Source: Leucobacter insecticola
GTDB taxonomy: Bacteria > Actinomycetota > Actinomycetes > Actinomycetales > Microbacteriaceae
Assembly: GCF_011382965.1 (NCBI RefSeq)
Contig: NZ_CP049934.1
Span: 62,001 to 126,000, forward strand
Direction: 5' to 3'
Length of the DNA: 64,000 nucleotides
Position 1 is the first letter of the stretch. Every line of letters starts with the position of its first letter. The notes under the pieces were generated by a model. That model had not been told where the DNA came from. It saw only the letters and a list, made by a program, of their open reading frames with translations, and ran no database searches. This document shows positions 26,889-37,131 of this stretch, in pieces. The translations under genes and the position numbers were made by a program.

Positions 26889-27632
26889 GTGGATATTTGG
26901 GAAGAAGCGGTCGAGCGCGGCGCGCGGGCCTGCGCTGAGTCTGTCACCGCGCTCACTCGGGCGAGCGTGCCTCGCGAGGCCCTCGCCGAGTATGTTCCGC
27001 CGCGGCGCGCGTTCCTGCGAACCAAACCCGCCACGATGTTGCCCCTCGGCGAGGTATGGCGGCTCGGTGCGCTGCTGCTCGACGGCTCGGGATCCCTTTA
27101 CGGAGCAGGATCCGCGACCCGATCCGCCGAGCGTGGCCGCCCCGGCTACCAGTCAAACTCGCGCGAAGAGCGGCGAGAGATTGCGGCCGCGGCTCTTCGA
27201 GGTGGCTATCCGATCGGCACCGCCGTGAACTACGGTGCGATCCTGCTTCCCCTCGCAGAGGCCGCGCGCGCCCAGGATCCCGATTCGCCGATCGGCTTCA
27301 CCGACGGCGAGATCCGCGTGCGCTGGCGCCCGGGGGCATCCCTCGACGGCGCCCCGACGCTCGCGACCTTTCTCGCGGACCGCGTTGAACTCCTCACAGA
27401 TCCGCCCTCGGCGCGAGCTGACACCGCGAGTTTCAGTCCGCCCCTAGTGTCCCGTGTCGCAAATTCGCTTCACATATCCCGGCACTCCGGCGGCGCATCG
27501 CGTCGTTGTCGTCACTCGACGATGCAACGGCATCGCCTCACTCCTCCGCCTCGCGCTGCATCCACCGGAGTGCCGGGATCTGCAAAGCAACTTGCGACAC
27601 AGGACACTAGCGGAAGGCCTGCTCGCCGGTGA
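26889..27632 (+). CDS. Hypothetical protein with a C-terminus read out of a mobile repeat
   Basis: 247 residues as read, GTG start. The first about 185 residues (WEEAVERGARACAESVTAL, PPRRAFLRTKPATMLPLGEVWRLGALLLDG, AVNYGAILLPLAEAARA, VRWRPGASLDGAPTLATFLADRVELL) look like a globular cytoplasmic protein of unknown family. From about 27444 the frame runs into the MITE-like element, which supplies the last 60 or so residues, rich in Ser/Arg/His and unlike the rest. The original stop was probably near the insertion. A TAATAC-like box shortly upstream suggests a leaderless message. Function unknown. Confidence 0.6.
   Translation: MDIWEEAVERGARACAESVTALTRASVPREALAEYVPPRRAFLRTKPATMLPLGEVWRLGALLLDGSGSLYGAGSATRSAERGRPGYQSNSREERREIAAAALRGGYPIGTAVNYGAILLPLAEAARAQDPDSPIGFTDGEIRVRWRPGASLDGAPTLATFLADRVELLTDPPSARADTASFSPPLVSRVANSLHISRHSGGASRRCRHSTMQRHRLTPPPRAASTGVPGSAKQLATQDTSGRPARR
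27444..27610. mobile_element. MITE-like palindromic element, copy B (167 bp)
   Basis: Same element as 13741..13907, with six differences by my count; this copy has the better matched inner arms (ATCCCGGCACTCCGG and its complement). CTAG at both ends. It fuses to the 3' end of the hypothetical gene at 26889 and its right CTAG supplies the TAG stop of the glutaryl-CoA dehydrogenase-like gene on the other strand. It separates two convergent genes. Confidence 0.75.
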
Positions 27633-28800
27633 GAACCTGGCCCAGCACGAGCGTGTGCATCTCAACCGTGCCCTCGTAGGTGAGCACCGACTCGAGGTTG
27701 TTCTGGTGCCGGATCACGGGATACTCGAGCGAAATGCCGTTTGCGCCCAGGATCGTGCGTGAGGTGCGGCAGATCTCAATCGCCTCGCGGACATTGTTGA
27801 GCTTGCCGATGCTGACCTGCTCGGGACGGAGCTGGTTTGCGTCCTTGCGTCGCCCAAGGTGCACCGCGAGTAGGTACCCTTGATGTATTCGAGCGACATG
27901 TCGGCGAGCTTCTGCTGCGTCAGCTGGAAGGCACCAATCGGCTTGCCGAACTGGATGCGGTCGATCGAGTATTGCCGGGCCGCCTCAAGACTTGAACGCG
28001 CTGCGCCCATCGCACCCCAGACGATCCCGTAGCGGGCTTCGTTGAGGCAGGCGAGCGGCCCCTTGAGCCCGCGAGCTTCCGGCAGCATCGCCGAGGGGGG
28101 CAGACGGACCCCGTCGAGCACGAGTTCGCCGGTGGCGGAGGCGCGAAGCGACAGCTTGTGCTTAATCTCGGGGGCGGAGAAGCCGGGGTGCCAGCGGGCA
28201 CAATGAAGCCTCGGATGCCCTCTTCGGTCATCGCCCACACAACGGCCACGTCGGCGTAGGGGCATTCGAGATCCACATCTTGCGACCGTCGAGGATCCAG
28301 TCGTCGCCGTCGCGGCGGGCCTTCGTCGTCATGCTGCCGGGATCCGAACCCGCATCCGGCTCGGTCAGCCCGAAGCAACCGATCAGTTCACCCGCGGCCA
28401 TGCCCGGCAGCCACTGCTGCTTCTGTTCCTCGGATCCCCAGCGCCAGATGGCAAACATGGCGAGCGACCCCTGCACCGATACCAGCGACCGCAGCCCCGA
28501 GTCGGTTGCCTCAAGCTCAAGGCAGGCGATGCCGTATTCGGTCGCCGTCATGCCGGCGCAGCCATAGCCTTCGAGGTGCATTCCGAGAAGGCCGAGCGAG
28601 CCGAGTTCTTTGGTGAGTTCGCGAATGTTCGGGATCTCCCCCTTCTCGAACCACTCCGCGATGTGCGGTTCGACGCTCTTATCGAGCATCTGGCGCACGG
28701 AGGCGCGAATCATCTTTTCGTCCTCGGTGAGGAGGTCGTCGAGGGAGGCGGGATCCGCGGGGTTCAGCGCGGGAAGTTTTGTGGGATCGAACTGGCTCAT
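27607..28800 (-). CDS. Glutaryl-CoA dehydrogenase-like acyl-CoA dehydrogenase, three frameshifts as read
   Basis: About 398 residues after repair, the family's usual length. ATG at 28800 lies 7 nt after AGGAG. Seen in order: YGIACLELEATDSGLRSLVSVQGSLAM, GCFGLTEPDAGSDPGSM, WILDGRKMWISN, PEIKHKLSLRASATGELVLD, GIVWGAMGAARSSLEAA, IQFGKPIGAFQLTQQKLADM and ESVLTYEGTVEMHTLVLGQ, where the Glu of TYEGT is the expected catalytic base. Breaks at 28259..28262, 28183..28188 and 27873..27874 are each cured by one added base. It would oxidise glutaryl-CoA or a related acyl-CoA, passing electrons to the ETF encoded nearby. Confidence 0.82.
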
Positions 28801-28903
28801 CATTCCACTCCTGATGTCTGGGGTTGGTGCCGCACCGCTGGCTACGAAGCGCAGCTCCCCCAAACCGTAACATTTCCGGCCGCGGAGGAATTGTCACTTT
28901 TGC

Positions 28904-30559
28904 CTAGCGGTTGCTGACCTTACCGGTCAAAGATGCTATTGGGGCGAGAATCAGTGGCCGCGCAAGGAACACCGCGGCAACGGTCACGAAGATCCCACCG
29001 GCGAACCACCAGAAGCCGACCCAGTTGAGCGCATCGCTGCCCGCAAACATGTGGTTGAGGTTGCGAAGCGCGCCGGTCGACAGCACGAGGAAGACGTGGA
29101 TCAGGATGAACAGCACGAAGAACAGCATCGTCGGGAAGTGGATCGCCCGAGCCACAGGCGCCGGGTAGATCTTGTTCAGCTTCTCGGCTTTCCCCGGCCA
29201 CCATTCGCTCATGCGCACGCCCGTAAGGATCGCAAGCGGCGCAGCAACGAACACGACCAGGAAGTACATCAGCTGTTGCAGCGAGTTGTAATTCACCCAG
29301 CCATTCTCGGTCGGCCAGTCAAGCGTCAGATACTGCAGCAGCGCCGAAGCGGCATTGGGAAAAACCTCCCACGAGGTCGGCACAATGCGTGCCCAATGGC
29401 CCGACACAAACAGCAGCACGATGAACACGACACCGTTCAGCATCCACAGCAAATCGAGCGACGTGTGCAGCCAGAGGTTGATGCTGATCTTCTTGCCGCC
29501 CTTTTTGGGGGTCCAGAATGCGGGTGGCTTCTGCTGCTGCCGCACCTGCAACCCCGAGCGAATGATGAGCACCATCAGGAAAATGTTGAGGAAGTGAGTC
29601 CAGCGCGCCCAGGCTGGGAAGCCCGGCTCGGCCACGTCGGGAATGCGGTACTCGCCCGGGTACTTCTCGACGAACTCCGGCACACCCGGCAGCGTGGTCA
29701 CTCCGCGGGCTGCAAGCACGACGACGCCGGCTGCGATGATCGCGCCAATGACGCCCCACACGCCCCACTTCACCCACTGCGTCAGCGGACGCGATCCGAT
29801 CATGCGCGGCTCACGCACCGGTTTCGCCGGTTTCGCAGGTGTTGCCGGTGTTGCCGGTGTCTGAGCCGCCGGGGCAGAGGCGGCAGCAGGCTCTGTTGCT
29901 GCCGGAGTCGCAGCGGGCGCTTCGCCCACTCCGTCAGGAGCGACGGCGGCAGATTCCCTCGGAACGACGGGAGAGACAGACGCAGCTTCCTCCGGAATGA
30001 CTGGAGGGGATGCAGCGACGACACGCTGCACCGTGGCGGTCTCGGCGATTGGCCAGGGATCCCCACCCGCAACACGCGGCAGTCCACGGCGCAGGGGCAC
30101 TTCTTCGGACACCGTCTCGACGGCAACGCCCTGTTGGGTCGAGGGCGGAGCGGCGGGGACGGTGGCGTCAGCGGGCTTGATTTCGACTCGCTCCACTCGC
30201 TCAATCGGCGGCGTGGGGACGGCAGGGGCGGGAGCGTCTTGAGTATCCGTGGTTTCGACGCGCTCCGCTTGCTCAATCGACGGGGTGGCGTTGGGCCACG
30301 GCTCACCACCTGCCACGCGAGGCAGGCCACGCCGCAACGTTACCGCTGGGCCGACAGCTGGGGCCACCGCTGCGATGCCGTCTTGAGTATCTGTGATTTC
30401 GACTTGCTCCGCTTGCTCAATCAACGGAACGGGAGCGTCCTGAGCGGGCACGGTTTCGACGCGCTCCGCTTGCTCAATCGACGGAATGACACTGGGCCAC
30501 GGCTCGCCACCCGCGACGCGAGGCAGGCCCCGCCGAATGGTCCGCTGGTAAGTCGCCAC
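28904..30559 (-). CDS. Cytochrome b-like membrane protein with repeat-built N-terminal region
   Basis: 551 residues, GTG start 4 bp after etfA. The C-terminal half (about 270-551) has several membrane helices ([98 protein letters not shown]) with His residues placed for haem, as in cytochrome b/b6-like or b561-like subunits. The N-terminal 250 residues are Pro/Ala/Glu-rich and contain three [10 protein letters not shown](E/D)PWP units alternating with [13 protein letters not shown] units. Encoded with ETF, it may take electrons from acyl-CoA oxidation into the membrane (inference). Confidence 0.75.
   Translation of the reverse strand: MATYQRTIRRGLPRVAGGEPWPSVIPSIEQAERVETVPAQDAPVPLIEQAEQVEITDTQDGIAAVAPAVGPAVTLRRGLPRVAGGEPWPNATPSIEQAERVETTDTQDAPAPAVPTPPIERVERVEIKPADATVPAAPPSTQQGVAVETVSEEVPLRRGLPRVAGGDPWPIAETATVQRVVAASPPVIPEEAASVSPVVPRESAAVAPDGVGEAPAATPAATEPAAASAPAAQTPATPATPAKPAKPVREPRMIGSRPLTQWVKWGVWGVIGAIIAAGVVVLAARGVTTLPGVPEFVEKYPGEYRIPDVAEPGFPAWARWTHFLNIFLMVLIIRSGLQVRQQQKPPAFWTPKKGGKKISINLWLHTSLDLLWMLNGVVFIVLLFVSGHWARIVPTSWEVFPNAASALLQYLTLDWPTENGWVNYNSLQQLMYFLVVFVAAPLAILTGVRMSEWWPGKAEKLNKIYPAPVARAIHFPTMLFFVLFILIHVFLVLSTGALRNLNHMFAGSDALNWVGFWWFAGGIFVTVAAVFLARPLILAPIASLTGKVSNR
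30179..30484. repeat. Four in-frame REP-like copies inside the cytochrome b-like gene
   Basis: Copies at 30179..30211, 30251..30283, 30395..30428 and 30451..30484 follow the pattern TTTCGACTCGCTCC.CT(C/T)GCTCAATC(G/A)(G/A)CGG of the intergenic REP-like family. On the coding strand each reads as (P/L)IE(Q/R)(A/V)E(Q/R)VE(T/I). Confidence 0.75.
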
Positions 30560-30563
30560 GAGC

Positions 30564-31526
30564 TTACGCCTTTGCTTTCTCGATCTCAGTAATCAGCTGT
30601 GGCACGACAGTAAAGAGATCCCCGACGATGCCAAAATCGGCGATGCCGAAGATCGGCGAATCGCCATCCTTGTTGATCGCCACGATCGTTTTTGCGGTTT
30701 GCATGCCGGCGAGGTGCTGGATCGCTCCCGAGATCCCGAGCGCAATGTAGAGGTTCGGCGATACCTGCACCCCGGTCTGTCCCACCTGGAATGACTGCGG
30801 CACAAAACCGGCATCGACGGCAGCGCGGGAGGCACCGACTGCCGCACCCAGCGCATCGGCAAGCTGCTCCACGAGCTCGAACTTTTCTTTGGAGCCGAGC
30901 CCACGCCCACCCGAAACCACTTTGGCGGCGCCACGAAGCTCTGGCCGTTCGCCACCGCTTTCGGCGACCTCGACGGTTCCCAGAGTCGCGGCGGGTTTAC
31001 CACTTGCAGTGACCGTCAGCTCAACGATGTTTGCGGGCTGAGCGGCCGCACGCGCCTCGATGACGCCCTGCCGCACGGCAATCACCGGCGCACCCCAGGT
31101 TACGGCAGACGAGACGTTGTACGCCCCGCCGTAAGAGGAGTTGCTCGCGATTATCCCCCGATCGTCACGAGCAACATCTATTGCGTCCACGATCAACCCT
31201 GAACGTGTACGGGCGGCGAATCGCGCTGCGGCTTCGCGCCCCTCAACGGAGTGAGAGACGAGGATCGCGTCGGGCTGCACGAGGGCGGCCGCGGCGGCGA
31301 GCGCGTCCGTTATCGCAAGCGTAAGCGTGGCGGCGGGCTCCGCGCGCAGCACGGTAGTTGCGCCCAGTTCGGCCGCGGCCGCCGCGGCGGCCTCGCTTCC
31401 GAGCACCAGCGCGACGGGTGTACCGACCGCTGCAGCCGCGCCCAACAGCGCAGCCGAGGACTTTGCGAGGTGCCCCTCGGCGGTGGTGTCGAGCAGCACC
31501 AAAATTGAATCAGCAGCAAAACTCAT
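30564..31526 (-). CDS. etfA: Electron transfer flavoprotein subunit alpha
   Basis: 320 residues. It holds FAD and passes electrons from acyl-CoA dehydrogenases to the respiratory chain. The C-terminal FAD domain is clear: [56 protein letters not shown], and [24 protein letters not shown]. Upstream by 14 bp is etfB. Flanked by two acyl-CoA dehydrogenase genes and the cytochrome b-like gene. Confidence 0.96.
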   Translation of the reverse strand: MSFAADSILVLLDTTAEGHLAKSSAALLGAAAAVGTPVALVLGSEAAAAAAAELGATTVLRAEPAATLTLAITDALAAAAALVQPDAILVSHSVEGREAAARFAARTRSGLIVDAIDVARDDRGIIASNSSYGGAYNVSSAVTWGAPVIAVRQGVIEARAAAQPANIVELTVTASGKPAATLGTVEVAESGGERPELRGAAKVVSGGRGLGSKEKFELVEQLADALGAAVGASRAAVDAGFVPQSFQVGQTGVQVSPNLYIALGISGAIQHLAGMQTAKTIVAINKDGDSPIFGIADFGIVGDLFTVVPQLITEIEKAKA

Positions 31527-31540
31527 GTCTGTGCCCCTCC

Positions 31541-32317
31541 CTACACCAGGTGGTTCTTGACCAGGAAGGCAGCCAGCTGCGCAGCAGCATCGCCCTCGTC
31601 GGTAATCTTGATTCCGGCAGCGCGGGGTGGCCGCTGGGTGATCCCGAGCATGATCGCCCGTGAGGCAGACATGTCTTCGGCGTCGATCCCGAGGTCTGCG
31701 AGTGAAAGCACCTCAAGTGGCTTCTTCTTCGCCGCCATGATCCCCTTGAAGTTTGGGAAGCGGGCGTCGGGGAGCGCCTCGGTCACCGAGACGACGGCCG
31801 GCAACGGCGCAGAGACCTGCACCGTCGCATCATCCGAGGCGCGCACTCCCGAGACACCGTCGGCCGAAATCTTAACCTCGCTCAGGTTGGTGATGTTTGG
31901 CACGTCAAGCAACTCGGCGATCATCGCAGGCAACACGCCACCCATACCATCGGTTGACTGGTTGCCCGCGATGATCAGATCGAAGCCGGTGCGCTTGAGA
32001 GCTGCCGCGATCACCTCTGCCGTGAGCCCGAGATCTGCGCCTGTGAGCCCCTCGTCGACGACGTGCGTGGCCGATCCTGCTCCCATTGCGAGGCATTTGC
32101 GAATCGAAGCCGTCGCCCCCTCGGGCGCAACGGTCAGCACGGATACCTCAGTGCCCTCGTTAGCCTCGGCGTAGGTCAACGCCACCTCGAGAGCACGCTC
32201 GTTGATCTCATCCGTGACGTTTTCCGATGCACCGCGCTCAGCCAAACCCGTCTCCAGGTTCAAGGTGCGTTCTCCGTAGGTGTCAGGCACTTCTTTGACG
32301 AGTACGGCGATCTTCAT
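31541..32317 (-). CDS. etfB: Electron transfer flavoprotein subunit beta
   Basis: 258 residues. The AMP-binding subunit of ETF: starts [19 protein letters not shown], contains [37 protein letters not shown] and the [21 protein letters not shown] motif lining the nucleotide site. Partner of EtfA immediately downstream. The acyl-CoA dehydrogenase gene lies 51 bp upstream on the same strand. Confidence 0.96.
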   Translation of the reverse strand: MKIAVLVKEVPDTYGERTLNLETGLAERGASENVTDEINERALEVALTYAEANEGTEVSVLTVAPEGATASIRKCLAMGAGSATHVVDEGLTGADLGLTAEVIAAALKRTGFDLIIAGNQSTDGMGGVLPAMIAELLDVPNITNLSEVKISADGVSGVRASDDATVQVSAPLPAVVSVTEALPDARFPNFKGIMAAKKKPLEVLSLADLGIDAEDMSASRAIMLGITQRPPRAAGIKITDEGDAAAQLAAFLVKNHLV

Positions 32318-32368
32318 TGATGGGCTCCACCCTCACTCATGCGTATTGGATTGTCGTTTTTCCGAATG

Positions 32369-33535
32369 TCACTTGCGGCCGGTGACGGCGCGCGCAACAA
32401 TCTCGCGCATCACTTCGTTGGTACCGCCGTAAATCCGGTGGACCCGAGCGTCAAGGAACGCGCGAGCAATCGGGTACTCCATAATGTACCCGTATCCCCC
32501 ATGCAGTTGCACACCCTGGTCGAGAATCTCCCATTCGCGTTCGGTGCACCAGAACTTCACTTTGGCCGCTTCTTCGGGGCTGAGCTGCCCCTTCTCGTAG
32601 AGTTTCATGGCCCGATCGATGAAGGCCCACATCACGTCAACGGTGGTCGCCATGTCTGCGAGACGGAACCGCGTGTTCTGGAAATCAGCGACCGGCTGCC
32701 CGAATGCCTCGCGGCTCTTCGTGTAGTCGAGGGTCCACTCGAGCGCCGCCTGGCCGACCGCCGCGCCCGCGACGCCGATGGAAAGACGTTCGAGCGGCAG
32801 GTTCTTCATCAACTGGACGAAGCCGTGACCTTCAGCCCCACCGATCAGGTTCTCTTCGGGCACGAAGACGTCGGTAAAGCTCAGCTCCGCGGTGTCGTGA
32901 CCTTGGAAGCCCATCTTGTGCAGGGTTTTGCTCTGGTCGAAGCCGTCCATACCCTTTTCGATGACGATCAGGCTGAATGCGTCGGGGCGGTTCCCCTCGC
33001 CGGTCTTCACGAACGTCACGATCATGTCAGCGGTCTTGCCGCTTGAAATAAAGGTCTTTGCGCCGTTGACGATGTAGCCGCCGTCAACCTTCTTCGCGGT
33101 CGTCATCACCGCCCGCAGGTCACTTCCCGCACCTGGCTCTGTCATTGCGAGCGCGCCGAGGATTTCACCAGTCGCCATGCCCGGGAGGTACTTCTGCTTC
33201 TGCGCATCGGTACCGAAGTGGGCGATGTAGGGGATCGCCAAGTCGTCTTGAATGCCCGCGGCTCCGGCGAGTGAGGATCCCGCCCCCGCACGAATCAGCT
33301 CTTCCATGACGACGCTGCGGAAACGATAGTCCATCAGCATTCCCGCGCCGCCGAACTCCTCGGGCACCGAGAGCCCGATGATGCCGTGCTCGCCCGCTGC
33401 CAGCATGGTGGCACGATCGACTTCGCCGTCTTCGTCCCACTGCCGCTGCTTCTCAGGCGTCACGTACCGCTTGATAAATTCTTTGACCATCTCGCGAAAC
33501 GCGTCGTGATCCTCATTAAAAATGTCGCGCTGCAT
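32369..33535 (-). CDS. Acyl-CoA dehydrogenase (long-chain / isovaleryl-like)
   Basis: 388 residues, intact. First step of beta-oxidation using FAD. Motifs: ALAMTEPGAGSDLRAVMTTA (FAD site), YIVNGAKTFISSG, MGFQGHDTAELSFTDV, and HGGYGYIMEYPIARAFLDARVHRIYGGTNEVMREI. The usual C-terminal catalytic Glu (YEGT in medium-chain enzymes) is Gly here (YGGTN), while LERLS offers a Glu at the position used by long-chain and isovaleryl enzymes, which suggests that class. Upstream of etfB; likely one operon to the cytochrome b-like gene. Confidence 0.92.
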   Translation of the reverse strand: MQRDIFNEDHDAFREMVKEFIKRYVTPEKQRQWDEDGEVDRATMLAAGEHGIIGLSVPEEFGGAGMLMDYRFRSVVMEELIRAGAGSSLAGAAGIQDDLAIPYIAHFGTDAQKQKYLPGMATGEILGALAMTEPGAGSDLRAVMTTAKKVDGGYIVNGAKTFISSGKTADMIVTFVKTGEGNRPDAFSLIVIEKGMDGFDQSKTLHKMGFQGHDTAELSFTDVFVPEENLIGGAEGHGFVQLMKNLPLERLSIGVAGAAVGQAALEWTLDYTKSREAFGQPVADFQNTRFRLADMATTVDVMWAFIDRAMKLYEKGQLSPEEAAKVKFWCTEREWEILDQGVQLHGGYGYIMEYPIARAFLDARVHRIYGGTNEVMREIVARAVTGRK

Positions 33536-33705
33536 TGCACTTCCTTCCGCTCTTCAATTCACACTACCCATTATGGGTTGTCTCCGAACTGAGCGCTGGT
33601 GGAGTGTGTGGTATCTACAAACAGGCGCGTCCGCAGGCCGCTCCCCCGGTTTAGGTTCAAACAGAATCACGGCAACGCTATGCAGGATAAAGGTTTGGGA
33701 ATGAG

Positions 33706-33778
33706 TGCCCTGGAGAGGAATCGAACCTCCGACACCTTCTTTAGGAGAGAAGTGCTCTATCCACTGAGCTACCAAGGC
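33706..33778 (-). tRNA. tRNA-Arg (anticodon CCT)
   Basis: A 73-nt cloverleaf. Acceptor GCCTTGG pairs with CCAGGGC (one G:U). D arm GCTCAGTGGATAGAGC; anticodon stem CTTCT/AGAAG closes loop CTCCTAA, anticodon CCT (reads AGG). T arm GGAGGTTCGATTCCTCT. Discriminator A; CCA not encoded. Confidence 0.92.
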
Positions 33779-33839
33779 GGGGGCCGCATTTGCGACCCCT
33801 GAGAGTCTAGCGCACGGCTGCGCACTGTCGAGAACGCAG

Positions 33840-33895
33840 TATCTCGACGAGAAGCCAGCGCCCGTGCGTCGGTAGGGTGCATTCTCGTCGAGATA
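33840..33895. repeat. Inverted repeat TATCTCGACGAGAA
   Basis: TATCTCGACGAGAA at 33840..33853 is matched by its complement TTCTCGTCGAGATA at 33882..33895; a third half-site TTCTCGACGAGG follows at 33901. It lies between tRNA-Arg and the NlpC gene terminator. Could be a repeat element or an operator relic. Confidence 0.45.
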
Positions 33896-33928
33896 GTGCA
33901 TTCTCGACGAGGAACAGGAGAGAGCAGC

Positions 33929-33962
33929 AAAAAAGCCCGGCTCGCAAAAGCGAACCGGGCTT
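33929..33962 (-). terminator. Rho-independent terminator of the NlpC/P60-like gene
   Basis: On the minus strand AGCCCGG, a 14-nt loop region with further pairing (TTCGC...GCGAG), CCGGGCT and a run of six T. It starts about 16 nt after the stop codon of the gene at 33978..34670. Confidence 0.85.
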
Positions 33963-33977
33963 CACAGCTTAAGCCTG

Positions 33978-34670
33978 TTACCCCTTGTACACGGCAACGT
34001 GCTGGCCAGGGAAGACCAAAATGTCTCCGGGGAGGAAGGACCCATCAGCCACTACCACGCCACCAAGGTTGGTGTATTCATACACCTGCGTGCCAAGATC
34101 TCCGGCCGGGTGTCCGGCTGCGCGAAGGGAGTGCTCCACGAGAGCGGTGCAGTCCTGATTCACACCAAGTTCACTCAAAGCCTGGGCAACGATCGCGTCT
34201 CCGTTAGTGAAGCGAACGACAGTGAGGCCTGACTCGCCAGCGGGCGCAATAGGCCCAAGACGTGTCGTACCGCCCCATCCGCCGTGCACAGCAACACCTG
34301 AGCCGATGGGGGCTGAGGTACGAGCGCGGTTTTGCTCAGCTGCCTTAGAAGCGGCAGCGGCAGCAGCAGCTTCTGCGTCCGCCTTTTCCTGAGCGAGAAT
34401 GGCTGAATCAACTTCACCGCTGGGAGCATCCAAAGGCAGAACCAGATCAGCAGCGACCACCGTGTCCAGGGTCTGAGTATTGGTAATGAATCCATCAGGC
34501 ACAGTACCGTCATCGGGAATGACGGCGTAGGCCGGGATCGAGAAAACGCCGACCATGCCGAGGCTGATGACGGCAGCACCAGTCATCTGAGCAAAGCGCT
34601 TCACCTTTACCGAAGTAGGTTTCGACGAGCCGAGTGTTACCGCTACTTCAGTACTGGGGTTGTAAGCCAC
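33978..34670 (-). CDS. Secreted NlpC/P60-like cell wall protein
   Basis: 230 residues. After a basic N-terminus (about 1-27) a signal-type segment FAQMTGAAVISLGMVGVFSIPAYAVIP ends AYA. An Ala/Glu linker likely coiled follows, then a short NlpC/P60-like domain: catalytic Cys in NQDCTALVEHSLRAAG and catalytic His in GDILVFPGQHVAVYKG. The protein ends right after the His strand, so the third polar residue of the triad is missing; the stop is followed by a strong terminator, so the end seems genuine. Three 11-bp-spaced TCAC repeats upstream suggest MtrA-type control (inference). Confidence 0.8.
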   Translation of the reverse strand: MAYNPSTEVAVTLGSSKPTSVKVKRFAQMTGAAVISLGMVGVFSIPAYAVIPDDGTVPDGFITNTQTLDTVVAADLVLPLDAPSGEVDSAILAQEKADAEAAAAAAASKAAEQNRARTSAPIGSGVAVHGGWGGTTRLGPIAPAGESGLTVVRFTNGDAIVAQALSELGVNQDCTALVEHSLRAAGHPAGDLGTQVYEYTNLGGVVVADGSFLPGDILVFPGQHVAVYKG

Positions 34671-34753
34671 GAGTTACTCTGCCTAACGTTTTCGATCTGT
34701 GTACAAGCAACAGCGGCCCCTGTGAGCCGCGACTTTTTAAGAGTAGCCGAATA

Positions 34754-34779
34754 TCACGAGAATGTCACGCTCAGGTCAC
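34754..34779 (-). promoter_or_regulatory. Candidate MtrA-type site upstream of the NlpC/P60-like gene
   Basis: TCAC at 34754, 34765 and 34776, spaced exactly 11 bp, i.e. GTGA direct repeats on the coding strand (GTGACCTGAGCGTGACATTC). MtrA of actinobacteria binds direct repeats of this kind at NlpC and Rpf genes (established); no binding is shown here. Confidence 0.45.
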
Positions 34780-34835
34780 AACTGCCACGAACTCGGCGGG
34801 AATTCAACAAGTTTCAATGTTACTTGAAGGTTCGA

Positions 34836-34855
34836 TTCTCTCGATATCGAGAGAA
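34836..34855. promoter_or_regulatory. 20-bp perfect palindrome
   Basis: TTCTCTCGAT joined to its exact complement. It sits about 165 bp upstream of the NlpC-like gene and 80 bp beyond the gdhA stop. Resembles operators of MarR-type regulators (TCTCGATATCGAGA), but no such gene is adjacent. Confidence 0.4.
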
Positions 34856-34869
34856 CTCGTTGCTTTCTT

Positions 34870-34925
34870 GGTTTTGACTCGCTGCGCTCACTCAACCGGC
34901 GGGGGCTGCGCTCACTCAACCGGCG
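34870..34925. repeat. REP-like repeat at the gdhA 3' end
   Basis: TTTTGACTCGCTGCGCTCAC then TCAACCGGCGG at 34870..34902, followed by a second partial unit (CTGCGCTCACTCAACCGGCG). Immediately downstream of gdhA on its strand. Confidence 0.65.
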
Positions 34926-34934
34926 ACGGCTGTG

Positions 34935-36305
<1,371 letters not shown>

Positions 36306-36355
36306 TCAACTCCATCGTGATCCGCGCAAAAGCTGTTGGCAGCGCGAGAGATGTC

Positions 36356-37048
36356 TCAGGGTGAGACGAAAATATGTGCGGCGATCTCCGTCGGAAGTTC
36401 AATCGCCTCTGGGTAGCCTTCGGCTTCAATGTGCACGAAGTCTCCCCGCTTCATGAAAGCCGCGGTGTTTCCGGGCTTCACTCCGGCAGTGGCGAGCTGG
36501 CTCAGCAGCTCGGGATCTACCTGAGCGGGTTCTGCAAGACGGCGGATCCGCGCTGTGACCGTGCGCTCCGGGTCGACGAGCAGCTCACCGATCCCCACAA
36601 CTTCTGATTGGAAGGATCCTGCAACTCTGGAACCAAGATCCTCAAGCCCCGGGATCGGGTTTCCGTATGGCGACTCCGTCGGGTGGTCGAGAATGCTCAG
36701 AAGTTTTCGCTCGACCCTCTCGCTCATGACATGCTCCCAACGGCACGCCTCCTCGTGAACATACTCCCACTCGAGTCCGATCACATCGGCGAGCAAACGC
36801 TCGGCAAGACGGTGTTTGCGCATCACATTCACGGACTTGGTACGACCCTCAGGCGTGAGTTCCAAGCGGCGATCATCGGTCACCACAACGAGGCCGTCAC
36901 GCTCCATACGTCCAACGGTCTGGGAAACGGTCGGGCCTGAGTGATTGAGACGCTCAGAGATTCGGGCGCGCAGAGGGACGATGCCCTCTTCCTCAAGCTC
37001 AAGGATCGTTCGAAGATACATCTCCGTCGTATCGATCAGATCCGCCAT
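36356..37048 (-). CDS. DtxR/IdeR-family metal-dependent repressor
   Basis: 230 residues from ATG at 37048 (AAAGG 6 nt upstream). Winged HTH TEMYLRTILELEEEGIVPLRARISERLNHSGPTVSQTVGRMERDGLV, then the metal-binding domain with KHRLAERLL (His79/Glu83 equivalents), VHEEACRWEHV (His98, Cys102, Glu105, His106 equivalents) and a C-terminal SH3/FeoA-like domain. The Cys at the DtxR 102 position favours iron over manganese. A candidate iron box in this window is at 56254..56272. Divergent from serC. Confidence 0.92.
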   Translation of the reverse strand: MADLIDTTEMYLRTILELEEEGIVPLRARISERLNHSGPTVSQTVGRMERDGLVVVTDDRRLELTPEGRTKSVNVMRKHRLAERLLADVIGLEWEYVHEEACRWEHVMSERVERKLLSILDHPTESPYGNPIPGLEDLGSRVAGSFQSEVVGIGELLVDPERTVTARIRRLAEPAQVDPELLSQLATAGVKPGNTAAFMKRGDFVHIEAEGYPEAIELPTEIAAHIFVSP

Positions 37049-37131
37049 CGCCATCCTTTCCCGTCCTTATGACTGTCCCAGCCTACCGCCCGCGTCAAGC
37101 CGGCAGGTCACACGCCGTTAGAATATCTCTC

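Noticed and set aside
29051..30592. 513-codon plus-strand open frame opposite the cytochrome b-like gene
   Set aside because: Arises from the biased repeat region; the minus-strand product has membrane helices and operon context.
34671..34760. c-di-AMP (ydaO-type) riboswitch before the NlpC-like gene
   Set aside because: Such riboswitches precede wall hydrolase genes in actinobacteria, but I could not find the conserved core in this leader.
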